From the NCBI GenBank assembly GCA_946401725.1, contig CAMIVE010000016.1, forward strand, positions 1-35,519: a stretch of 35,519 nt of DNA. Direction: 5' to 3'. The first letter of the stretch is position 1; the number at the start of each line of letters is the position of its first letter. Under the pieces are notes generated by a model that worked only from the letters and a program-made list of their open reading frames with translations, had not been told where the DNA came from and searched no databases. The translations under genes were made by a program, and so were the position numbers. This DNA comes from an uncultured Bacteroidales bacterium (GTDB lineage Bacteria > Bacteroidota > Bacteroidia > Bacteroidales > P3). Shown here in pieces: positions 13,769-21,807 of this stretch.

Positions 13769-16489
13769 GTGTCGAAACAAAGAAACTATAACACCTATCG
13801 TATGATGTTCCCCGAGTTCATCTACGAAAGTTTTCACTACGATGTGCAGTCTGACGGACTGCACATCTCGTTTTGTTTCCGTTTGAACGACAAGTTGGCG
13901 TTCGAACCCACGGCAATCATACCTTCCCGTCCTTTTCTTCATCCAGAACGGCTGTCGAAGAAAACACTCGACACATTGGTGTTTCATATCGGAATGATCG
14001 AATTGATCAGCTACTGGAAGGCTTATTGCTCACCGACAGTGGTGGTGAAACCTTTCCGTTTGACCGATAAGCAGCTGGATTTTTGGCGGAAACTCTATTT
14101 CAACGGATTGGGAGAGTTTTTCTATACCAACCGTATAGAAGCCACCATGGATGATTTCATGCAGTTCCGTTGCGAGGGTTCCTCTTACACGGCACCGATC
14201 GCCGACCGGTTGTTCAATTCGCCCGCGGGACTTGATACTTTCGACACGCATCTTGTGCCTATTGGTGGTGGCAAGGACTCGGTGGTTACCCTTGAGGCTT
14301 TGAGTGGTTCAGGGCCGCAGGTAAGGCAGTCGACTAATCGTCCGTTGCCACTTATCATGAATCCCCGCGGGGCAACAGTCGACTGTGTCGCCCGGGCTGG
14401 TTACACGATGGATGAGGTGTTGGTCATCAAGCGGACGATCCATCCGTTGTTGCTCGACCTTAACCGGCAAGGGGCGTTAAACGGGCATACCCCCTTTAGC
14501 GCTATGCTGGCGTTTTATACGCTGCTGGCTTCGGCGCTGACCGGCTGCCGTCCGGATATTGCACTCTCCAACGAGAATAGCGCCAACGAGAGTACCGTCT
14601 CAGGCTCGTCGGTCAATCACCAGTACTCCAAAAGTCTGGAATTTGAAAATGATTTCCGCAGCTATGTTGCGGACTACCTGTCCAAGGAATTCAATTACTA
14701 CAGTTTCCTGCGCCCTCTCAGTGAGTTGCAAATTGCCATGCTTTTCGCGCAGCAGGAGAAATACTTCGATGTCTTCAAGAGTTGCAATGTGGGCAGTAAG
14801 ACGGATGTCTGGTGCGGTCATTGTGCCAAATGTCTGTTTGCATACATTATATTGTCTCCATTTATTGCACCCGAGCGCCTGGACGCTATCTTTGGCAAGA
14901 ATATGCTGGACGACAAAAGTCTCCAGTTGGAGTTTGACCAGCTTACGGGACATGCTGAAACGAAGCCTTTCGAATGTGTGGGTACCGTCAGCGAAGTGAA
15001 CAGTGCCTTGTCGATGACGCTTGCCAAGTGGTACAACGATAAGCGTCCGGCACTTCTTGTCGACTATCAGCCCATACCGCTTGTTACGCCGCTCGATACC
15101 TTGTTTGCAGAACATCATGTGCCTGTCAATGACTTGGAGAAACTTCATTCCGTGCTTCATGGCGGTGACGCTGTCGAACGTGTTTTCCGTTACCGGGAAC
15201 TGTTTAACTTGTTGGACGGTAAGAATATCCTGATTGCAGGATACGGTCGGGAGGGTAAGAGCAGTCACTCCTTATTGCAACGATTGTTTCCCACTCGCCG
15301 TTTTGACATAGCGCAGAATAACGAAGAGATTGTTGCAGCGTTGAAAGCCAGGGATTACGACATGATCCTCAAGTCTCCCGGGATTCCGTTCTTTTTTTTC
15401 GATGGATTGTGTGACAGCGCTATTATTTCGTCTCAAAGTGATCTTTTTCTGCAACTCTATGGCGATCATACGGTGGGTGTGACGGGAACCAAAGGCAAGA
15501 GCACCACCACAATGGTTATCTACGAAGCCTTGAGATTTGGTGGCGCTCGAAAGGTGGTGATGGCTGGCAATATGGGTATCCCATTGTTTGATATCATTCC
15601 CGGGCTCAATGATGATACCACTATCGTTGCGGAGTTGTCGTGCCATCAGTTGGAAGGCATTCATCGGGCACCTCATATCGGCGTGATCCTGAATCTTTTC
15701 CAGGAACATCTTGACCATTACCGCAGTTATGAGGATTACCAGATGGCCAAAATGCAGATGGGATTGCAGCAAAGAGAGGGTGATGTGTTGTTTTATTGCG
15801 GGGACAACGAAGCACTCTCCAATAAGATTTCAGCCTTACGAGACCGGTTGCGTTCCCAAGTGGTGCGCTATTCCGGTGAGGATATAGCGCATGATGCGAT
15901 AGATTGGAGCGGCAGCAAACTCAAAGGGCATCATAATATGACAAACTGCAGAGTGGCTGGACTTGTGGTACAGCAGTTTGGGGTCAGTCAACGTGATTTC
16001 TCACAGGTATTATCTCAGATAGTTCCTTTGGAGCATCGCCTGGAGGAAGTGGCTACCGTTGACGGGGTGACCTACTTTAACGACTCTATCTCCACCATAC
16101 CGCAAGCAACCATTGAGGCGGTTCGTTCGTTGGAACGTGTCGATACGTTGATTTTGGGTGGTTTTGACCGGGGAATCGACTATGCTCCGTTGGTACATTT
16201 CCTTTGCCATAGCGAGGAGGGTAGGCGTATCCGCAATCTTGTCTTTTGGGGGTCGGCCGGCGAACGTATCCATGAGGCTTTCTGTCAAGAAAACGATGTC
16301 CCCAGAAACGAGCAGTGCCATTTTGGAGACGACTACAGTATGCGGGAAGCAGTGGCCTTTGCAGCTCAAAACAGTTGCAAAGGACATATCTGTCTGCTCT
16401 CTCCTGCCGCGTCGAGTTATGATCACTACAAGAACTTCGAATATAGAGGACGAGACTTTAAGGAATGTGTTAACTCGTTAGTGTCTTGA
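13769..16489 (+). CDS. MurL-like epimerase fused to MurD2-like glutamate ligase
   Basis: This 906-residue protein joins two peptidoglycan precursor enzymes. Residues about 1-440 resemble MurL, the ATP-using UDP-MurNAc-L-Ala-L-Glu epimerase: a P-loop-like PIGGGKDSVVTLE at 164-176, NPRGATVDC at 198-206, LSNENSANEST at 266-276 and a CGHCAKC cluster at 349-355. Residues about 480-906 are a Mur ligase: IAGYGREGKSS (489-499), ATP-binding GTKGKSTTT (573-581), ELSCHQLEG (622-630), FQEHLDHY, GHHNMTN (721-727), HRLEEV (756-761), NDSISTIP (771-778) and GGFDRGIDY. NDSISTIP in place of the DSKATN of ordinary MurD fits the MurD2 group, which adds L-Glu. Together they would make UDP-MurNAc-L-Ala-D-Glu. The longest frame starts at GTG 13769; ATG 13802 (codon 12) is an alternative. 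The gene lies 22 bases upstream of an M20 amidohydrolase gene. Confidence 0.82.
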   Translation: MSKQRNYNTYRMMFPEFIYESFHYDVQSDGLHISFCFRLNDKLAFEPTAIIPSRPFLHPERLSKKTLDTLVFHIGMIELISYWKAYCSPTVVVKPFRLTDKQLDFWRKLYFNGLGEFFYTNRIEATMDDFMQFRCEGSSYTAPIADRLFNSPAGLDTFDTHLVPIGGGKDSVVTLEALSGSGPQVRQSTNRPLPLIMNPRGATVDCVARAGYTMDEVLVIKRTIHPLLLDLNRQGALNGHTPFSAMLAFYTLLASALTGCRPDIALSNENSANESTVSGSSVNHQYSKSLEFENDFRSYVADYLSKEFNYYSFLRPLSELQIAMLFAQQEKYFDVFKSCNVGSKTDVWCGHCAKCLFAYIILSPFIAPERLDAIFGKNMLDDKSLQLEFDQLTGHAETKPFECVGTVSEVNSALSMTLAKWYNDKRPALLVDYQPIPLVTPLDTLFAEHHVPVNDLEKLHSVLHGGDAVERVFRYRELFNLLDGKNILIAGYGREGKSSHSLLQRLFPTRRFDIAQNNEEIVAALKARDYDMILKSPGIPFFFFDGLCDSAIISSQSDLFLQLYGDHTVGVTGTKGKSTTTMVIYEALRFGGARKVVMAGNMGIPLFDIIPGLNDDTTIVAELSCHQLEGIHRAPHIGVILNLFQEHLDHYRSYEDYQMAKMQMGLQQREGDVLFYCGDNEALSNKISALRDRLRSQVVRYSGEDIAHDAIDWSGSKLKGHHNMTNCRVAGLVVQQFGVSQRDFSQVLSQIVPLEHRLEEVATVDGVTYFNDSISTIPQATIEAVRSLERVDTLILGGFDRGIDYAPLVHFLCHSEEGRRIRNLVFWGSAGERIHEAFCQENDVPRNEQCHFGDDYSMREAVAFAAQNSCKGHICLLSPAASSYDHYKNFEYRGRDFKECVNSLVS

Positions 16490-16511
16490 TGCTTTCAGTG
16501 GAGTTTGTCAA

Positions 16512-17603
16512 ATGAAAACAGAAGATTATTATAGCACTATCCGTCAGCAGTTGCATGACCATCCCGATGTGTCGGGGTGCGAACGGTATGCCCACGATCT
16601 GGTGATGCGTGAGTTACAGCAACTCTCGCCCGACGAATGCTATGACCATGTGGGAGGGTACGGTGTAGTGGCCTATTGGCGTTCGAAGTACCCTGATGCA
16701 AAGACCATTGCCTTCCGTGCCGATATGGATGCTTTACCTATCGGTCACCGATGCGGTCATGACGGACATACGACTATTATGCTGCGTTTTGCTGAAAGGG
16801 TGGCCTCTTGTTCGGAACGGCGTTATAACATTCTTATTATTTTCCAGCCCGAGGAGGAAACGGGTCTGGGAGCGCAGAAGATTCTGGATAGTGGCTTGTT
16901 GCAGCGCCATGACGTACAAGCCGTTTTTGGTTTGCACAATCTGCCAGGTGTCCCGCTAGGGACGGTGGTGCTCAATCCCGGGACCTTTGCGGCAGCCTCG
17001 ACAGGGGTGATTTATAAGCTGCAGGGTCGGGAGACGCATGCCTCCACGCCAGAGAAAGGACTCAATCCGGGACTGGCGATTGCAGAGATTATCCAGCGAT
17101 TCGATAAATTGAGCAACCATTCGGAGTCATTGTCAGAATTCCGCCAGTCTACCCTTATCTGCAGCAGGGTAGGGGAACCTGCTTTTGGCACATCGGCAGG
17201 AGCCGGTGAGGTGATGTTTACGCTTCGGGCCTACACCAATGCCACAATGACCGAATTGGAGGGCACCGCGGACGCCATAGTTGAAGAGGTTGCGAAGAGA
17301 GAACATCTGCAACTGCGTATGGAACGACGGGAACCTTTCCGTGCGGTTGAGAACACTCCTGCGTTGGTGGAGCAGACGGCGTCGCTCTTCGAGTCTTATA
17401 TGCCTATTGTCATGACCACCACGCCGTTCCGCTGGTCGGAGGATTTTGCTGACTATCTGCGGCTGTTCCCTGGAGTCTTCTTTGGTATCGGATGTGGCTT
17501 GAACCATGCCGAGCTCCATCATCCTGACTATGAATTCCCCGATGCACTCACTGTCCCTGCATCCCATTGTTTTGAATTAATTATGAATTATATAGCTCTA
17601 TGA
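16512..17603 (+). CDS. M20D-type amidohydrolase (N-acyl-amino-acid hydrolase family)
   Basis: The family removes acyl or aminoacyl groups from amino acids using two metal ions. The 363-residue cytoplasmic protein (no signal peptide) has LHDHPDVSG near the start, RADMDALPI (69-77), the metal ligands in HRCGHDGHT (79-87), QPEEE (112-116), GLHN (about 140-143) and HAELHHPDYEFPD near the C-terminus. The stretch of roughly 15-20 residues usually found between RADMDALPI and the CGHDGH motif is missing, so the substrate pocket rim is probably changed. Its stop codon overlaps the start of the C69 dipeptidase gene (ATGA at 17600), so the two are translationally coupled. The substrate is unknown; the context suggests a glutamyl or muramyl peptide, which is only an inference. 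Confidence 0.87.
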   Translation: MKTEDYYSTIRQQLHDHPDVSGCERYAHDLVMRELQQLSPDECYDHVGGYGVVAYWRSKYPDAKTIAFRADMDALPIGHRCGHDGHTTIMLRFAERVASCSERRYNILIIFQPEEETGLGAQKILDSGLLQRHDVQAVFGLHNLPGVPLGTVVLNPGTFAAASTGVIYKLQGRETHASTPEKGLNPGLAIAEIIQRFDKLSNHSESLSEFRQSTLICSRVGEPAFGTSAGAGEVMFTLRAYTNATMTELEGTADAIVEEVAKREHLQLRMERREPFRAVENTPALVEQTASLFESYMPIVMTTTPFRWSEDFADYLRLFPGVFFGIGCGLNHAELHHPDYEFPDALTVPASHCFELIMNYIAL

Positions 17604-19231
17604 AAAAAGTATTCCTTTTATTTAGTGCCCTTTTCTGCGTTGTCACGCTGAAGGCACAGACCAATGAAGTCTTGTTCAATTCGCAGCTGGTCGACGGTCA
17701 ATCGTGCACTTCCATTATGGTGGGCAAGAAGGCTTCGGCAGATGGTTCTGTCATCACTTCACACACTTGTGACGGCCGTTACCGCACCTGGATGTCCATG
17801 GAACCAGCCAGGGACTACAAACATGGATCCGTACATACGGTTCTCCGTGGAACCATGCATACCACTCATTGTGATGACACTACGGGTGTGCGCGTTATGG
17901 GAACAATTCCGCAGGTGGCCCATACATACGCCTACCTGAATACTGCGTATCCTTGTCTCAATGAGAAGCAGTTGGCGATAGGGGAAACCACTTTTGGCGG
18001 CCCCGATACACTTGTCAACAAAAACGGTATGTTCACCATCGAAGAGTTGGAGCGCGTGGCGCTTATGCGCTGCGACAATGCTCGCGATGCGATTCGTTTG
18101 ATAGGAAAACTCGTCAAGCAGTACGGTTATGGAGACGGTGGCGAATGTATCACCATTGCCGACAAGAACGAAGTGTGGCAGATGGAGATTCTGGGTGAGG
18201 GACCCGACAAGATTGGCGGTGTCTGGGCTGCCCAGCGTGTTCCCGACCATCATGTCGCAGTCAGTGCCAATATCCCTCGTATCGGCCGTTTGTTGCGGAA
18301 CAATCCCGATTATTTCATGTGTTCAGACAACATTGAAAAGGTGGCTCGCAAGTATAATCTGTGGGACGGCAAGGGTGAGTTTATCTTCTGGAAGGCATTC
18401 AATGCTTCCTATGCCAATGGAAAGAACTTCCGGGAGAGAGAGTTCTATATTTTCAATGCCTTGGCTCCATCCCTTGGTCTCTCGATGGATATGGATGAGT
18501 TGCCCTTCTCCGTCCGTCCCGACCAGAATGTTGATGTCGCCGATGTGATGCAGTTGCTGCGCTCCACTTATGAAGGAACCGAAATGGACATGTGCCGCAA
18601 CGTGCAGATGGTCAAAGCCATGAAACAGAAAGATGGCACAATGAAGTACGACACCATCATCAGTCCGCTGGCCAATCCTTGGATGGGTGGCAATATGCAG
18701 TCCACGCTCAACTACTTGAAGCCCGGCACGGTTGAATTTCGTCGTACCGTCAGTGTCGCCTGGTGCTCCTATTCTTTTGTGGCGCAGCTGCGTAACTGGC
18801 TTCCCGACGAGGTGGGCGGTATCTGCTGGATGGCGGTTGACAATCCCGGACAGAGTCCACGGGTTCCCATCTTCTGTGGAGCTACCCGACTGCCCAAAGC
18901 ATACGATATCTGTGGTCAAAAGTCTTTCAACGAGAATGCGGTTCTTTGGCAATTCCGAAAAGCCAACAAACTCGCCACTGTCGCATGGCAGAACACCAAG
19001 GAAAGCATGACGAAGACATTGTTTAAACTGGAGGAGGATGCCTTTGGAGGGCTTGCAGAACTGGAGCGTACCGTGAAGTCCTATAAGTCTCGCGAGAACG
19101 AAGACTACGATCCCCGTGCACAGATTGCCAACCTGCTGAACGACTATACCTACCAGGTCTACGACAAAGCCGCTTACGCCTGGAAGCAGTTGGAGACGAA
19201 ATACTGGCAGATGTTCGGTATGGGATTTTAA
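17600..19231 (+). CDS. Secreted C69-family dipeptidase
   Basis: C69 (PepD-like) enzymes are N-terminal-nucleophile hydrolases that split dipeptides. The 543-residue product has a signal peptide ending at about KAQ (residue 20), then a short propeptide and the predicted nucleophile Cys36 in QSCTSIMVGKKASADGS, the family's usual N-terminal block after self-processing. RNWLPDEVGGICW is a conserved late motif and recurs in the second C69 gene at the right edge. It should act in the periplasm on short peptides taken in or released from the wall. It overlaps the M20 amidohydrolase gene by 4 bases and is the last gene of the unit, ended by the hairpin at 19251-19274. Confidence 0.92.
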   Translation: MKKVFLLFSALFCVVTLKAQTNEVLFNSQLVDGQSCTSIMVGKKASADGSVITSHTCDGRYRTWMSMEPARDYKHGSVHTVLRGTMHTTHCDDTTGVRVMGTIPQVAHTYAYLNTAYPCLNEKQLAIGETTFGGPDTLVNKNGMFTIEELERVALMRCDNARDAIRLIGKLVKQYGYGDGGECITIADKNEVWQMEILGEGPDKIGGVWAAQRVPDHHVAVSANIPRIGRLLRNNPDYFMCSDNIEKVARKYNLWDGKGEFIFWKAFNASYANGKNFREREFYIFNALAPSLGLSMDMDELPFSVRPDQNVDVADVMQLLRSTYEGTEMDMCRNVQMVKAMKQKDGTMKYDTIISPLANPWMGGNMQSTLNYLKPGTVEFRRTVSVAWCSYSFVAQLRNWLPDEVGGICWMAVDNPGQSPRVPIFCGATRLPKAYDICGQKSFNENAVLWQFRKANKLATVAWQNTKESMTKTLFKLEEDAFGGLAELERTVKSYKSRENEDYDPRAQIANLLNDYTYQVYDKAAYAWKQLETKYWQMFGMGF

Positions 19232-19241
19232 AAAAAAAACA

Positions 19242-19282
19242 GAAAAAAAAGCGGACCATTCATCAATGGTCCGCTTTTTTTT
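19242..19282. terminator. Bidirectional intrinsic terminator
   Basis: A 10-bp perfect stem (GCGGACCATT at 19251-19260, AATGGTCCGC at 19265-19274) has a 4-base loop. Eight T follow on the plus side, and eight A precede it (19243-19250), giving a U tail in the minus direction. It lies between the convergent C69 dipeptidase and LEA-14-like lipoprotein genes. Confidence 0.93.
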
Positions 19283-19292
19283 ATCAGGGCAA

Positions 19293-19901
19293 TCAGCTGT
19301 TGCTTCCTGTTTTCTTCTGGACTTGGATGTAGTTCGGCATCGGGACTTGAACGCCGCCCACATTCAATGAGGGCTTGATGCGCAGTCCTACTTTTGACGA
19401 GGTGCCGTCGCTCTTGAAACTGCTGACAAAATTCTTGAGGGAGTTGATGCCGTCCTTGCTGAACATGCTGTAGAGGTCGGTGTTCACGCCAAGAGGTACG
19501 GTGGTTGTCTGCTGTTTCGTGATGGTGTAGTTCTTGGTGCTGTTGCCTTGGGCAAACTGGCTGTTGTCAATGTCCAGAATCCAGTCCATGGCGGTGAGTG
19601 CCGCATTCTTGGTGGTGGGATTCTTGATGTCAATGTTGACATTCATGGCCATAGGAATCTGCTTGCTCAGAAGTGCAGTGGAGAGTTTCACCACATCGGT
19701 GGCGGTGATATTGCCGTTGGTGAGTGCTTTTACGTTGACACCCGCAATAGTCAGTCCTGAGACATTCTTCAGGCTGTATTCGCAGTTGGCAAGGTTGGCG
19801 ATGCCGGCCACTTGGTCACCCAGGCTTTGCAGGAGTGTGCATGCCGACAGGGAGAAGCATGTAGCGGCAATGACGAAAAAGTAGGTCAGTTTTTTCTTCA
19901 T
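19293..19901 (-). CDS. LEA-14-like (LEA type 2) lipoprotein
   Basis: The 202-residue product starts at the ATG at 19901 with MKKKLTYFF. A longer frame reaches to 19994, but it would put 31 residues in front of the signal peptide. The lipobox is LSAC with Cys21. The mature part reads as a small beta-sandwich: LKNVSGLTIAGVNVKAL, then NVNIDIKNPTTKNAAL, then LDIDNSQFAQG, the pattern of LEA-14/WHy domains (N-P-T near the end of a strand). Proteins of this family in Bacteroidales are usually annotated as hypothetical. A role in envelope stress or lipid handling is possible but not shown. It has its own promoter at 19936-19965, back to back with that of glnS. Confidence 0.75.
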   Translation of the reverse strand: MKKKLTYFFVIAATCFSLSACTLLQSLGDQVAGIANLANCEYSLKNVSGLTIAGVNVKALTNGNITATDVVKLSTALLSKQIPMAMNVNIDIKNPTTKNAALTAMDWILDIDNSQFAQGNSTKNYTITKQQTTTVPLGVNTDLYSMFSKDGINSLKNFVSSFKSDGTSSKVGLRIKPSLNVGGVQVPMPNYIQVQKKTGSNS

Positions 19902-19935
19902 GGTATGATTCTTTTTTTTGATTGTTTTCTGACTG

Positions 19936-19965
19936 CAAAAATACATATTTTTTGCGGATTGCAAA
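19936..19965 (-). promoter_or_regulatory. Promoter for the LEA-14-like lipoprotein gene
   Basis: Minus strand TTTG (19965-19962) and TATTTTTG (19943-19936) are 18 bases apart, one less than the usual minimum. Transcription should start near 19929, about 28 bases before the ATG at 19901, which supports that start over the longer reading frame. Confidence 0.65.
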
Positions 19966-19981
19966 AAAAAATGTATTTTTG
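19951..19981 (+). promoter_or_regulatory. Bacteroidota-type promoter for glnS
   Basis: TTTG (19951-19954) and TATTTTTG (19974-19981) are 19 bases apart, an exact consensus match. The start should be near 19988, about 80 bases before the glnS ATG at 20070. Its -33 box lies inside the spacer of the opposing lipoprotein promoter, so the two polymerase sites overlap. Confidence 0.8.
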
Positions 19982-20069
19982 TAAATTCATACATGGTTGT
20001 ATGAATTGATTATTTATTTATAAATCAGGATGCTTTAATGGGGCATCTGTCTTTATTGTAAAAAAAGAG

Positions 20070-21770
20070 ATGGAAGAAAACAACGAAAAACAGCTCAATT
20101 TCCTCGAGGAAATCATCGAACAGGGGCTGAATGAAGGTAAGTACAAGTCAATTCTCACCCGTTTCCCGCCGGAGCCTAATGGCTATCTCCACATAGGGCA
20201 TGCCAAATCGATTTGTTTGAATTTCGGACTTGCCAAGAAATACGGTGGCAAGACCAATCTCCGTTTTGACGACACGAATCCGGTGAAGGAAGACACAGAG
20301 TATGTGGACTCGATCCAAAACGATATCCGCTGGTTGGGTTTCCAATGGGCGGCAGTATATTATGCTTCAGACTATTTTGACCAATTATATGAATGGGCCT
20401 GCCAGTTGATTCAGCGTGGACTGGCCTATGTCGACGATCAGACGTTGGACGAGATACGGCAGAACCGCGGCACGGTGACGGTGCCAGGCAAGAACAGCCC
20501 GTATCGTGACCGTACACCGGAGGAGAACCTCGATCTTTTCCAAAGGATGAAGGCCGGCGAGTTCCCCGACGGTAGCCGTGTGCTGCGTGCCAAAATTGAC
20601 ATGGCACATCCCAATATGCAGTTCCGCGACCCCATTATGTACCGCATCCTCCATGCCCATCATCATCGCACGGGAGACAAATGGTGTATCTACCCCATGT
20701 ACGACTATGCCCACGGACAGAGTGACTCCATAGAGCATATCACCCATTCCATCTGCACGCTGGAATTCGACATCCATCGTCCCCTCTACGACTGGTTTAT
20801 TGCACAGCTGGGCATTTGGCCCTCCCGTCAGTATGAATTTGCCCGTCTGAATATTGACTATACGGTGATGTCGAAACGCAAGCTGCTTCAGCTGGTGAAA
20901 GAAAACTATGTCAACGGTTGGGACGACCCGCGCATGCCTACCATCTGCGGTTTCCGCCGTCGTGGCTATACTCCCGAGGCAATACGCAATTTCTGCGAAC
21001 GTATTGGTGTCGCCAAACGCGACAATATCATCAGCTACTCGCTTCTGGAATTCTCCTTGCGTGAACATCTGAACAAGGTGGCTCCTCGCCGTATGGCAGT
21101 GCTCGACCCTGTGAAGGTAGTCATCGACAACTACCCAGAAGGCCAGACCGAGATGCTCACTGCGGTGAACAACCCGGAAAATCCCGCCGACGGCACTCGT
21201 GAAGTACCTTTCGGACGCGAGCTCTTCATCGAGCGGGACGACTTCATGGAGAACCCGCCGAAGAAATATTTCCGTCTCTCGCCGGGTACCGAAGTGCGTC
21301 TGCGCTATGCCTATTTTGTCACCTGCCAAAGCGTTGAGAAGGATGCTGAGGGCAACATCACTTGCATCCACTGTACCTACGACCCGGCTACACGCGGCGG
21401 CGACGCGCCCGACGGACGCAAGGTGAAAGGCACCATCCACTGGGTGTCGGCAGCCCATGCTGTCAATGCGGAAGTGCGTCTCTTTGACCGCCTGTTCGCC
21501 GTGGAGGCTCCCGATGAGGCTCCTGAAGGCAAAACGTTCCTCGACAATCTCAATCCCAATTCTTTGCAGGTGCTCAACAACTGCAAATTGGAGCCCTGTC
21601 TGGTCGACGATGTGAAAGCTCCCTACAGCGAAAACGGTGTCGATGCGCCGCACCGCTTCCAGTTTGAACGTATGGGCTATTTCTGCACCGATCCCGACAG
21701 TACTCCAGAACATCTGGTCTTCAACCGCTCCTGCACTTTGAAGGACAGTTGGGCAAAGGTGAAAAACTAA
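20070..21770 (+). CDS. glnS: Glutaminyl-tRNA synthetase
   Basis: GlnRS charges tRNA-Gln with glutamine directly, so this organism need not rely only on the amidotransferase route. The 566-residue class I enzyme has the ATP-binding HIGH motif in [12 protein letters not shown] (about residues 34-45) and the second signature as VMSKRKL. The C-terminal part holds the anticodon-binding beta barrels (for example [18 protein letters not shown]). Its length is typical of bacterial GlnRS. An A/G-rich leader (AAAAAAGAG) precedes the ATG at 20070. It heads a plus-strand run of six genes that ends at the pseudouridine synthase gene. Confidence 0.97.
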   Translation: MEENNEKQLNFLEEIIEQGLNEGKYKSILTRFPPEPNGYLHIGHAKSICLNFGLAKKYGGKTNLRFDDTNPVKEDTEYVDSIQNDIRWLGFQWAAVYYASDYFDQLYEWACQLIQRGLAYVDDQTLDEIRQNRGTVTVPGKNSPYRDRTPEENLDLFQRMKAGEFPDGSRVLRAKIDMAHPNMQFRDPIMYRILHAHHHRTGDKWCIYPMYDYAHGQSDSIEHITHSICTLEFDIHRPLYDWFIAQLGIWPSRQYEFARLNIDYTVMSKRKLLQLVKENYVNGWDDPRMPTICGFRRRGYTPEAIRNFCERIGVAKRDNIISYSLLEFSLREHLNKVAPRRMAVLDPVKVVIDNYPEGQTEMLTAVNNPENPADGTREVPFGRELFIERDDFMENPPKKYFRLSPGTEVRLRYAYFVTCQSVEKDAEGNITCIHCTYDPATRGGDAPDGRKVKGTIHWVSAAHAVNAEVRLFDRLFAVEAPDEAPEGKTFLDNLNPNSLQVLNNCKLEPCLVDDVKAPYSENGVDAPHRFQFERMGYFCTDPDSTPEHLVFNRSCTLKDSWAKVKN

Positions 21771-21807
21771 AAACGTAAGAGACTATAACCCTAAAACCCC
21801 TCCAACC

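Noticed and set aside
19293-19994. Longer start for the LEA-14-like lipoprotein
   Set aside because: It would place 31 residues before the signal peptide and run through the predicted promoter; the ATG at 19901 fits the lipobox and the promoter.
20385-21713. Long antisense reading frame (442 codons) opposite glnS
   Set aside because: GlnRS motifs are clear on the plus strand; no start context or domain on the minus strand.
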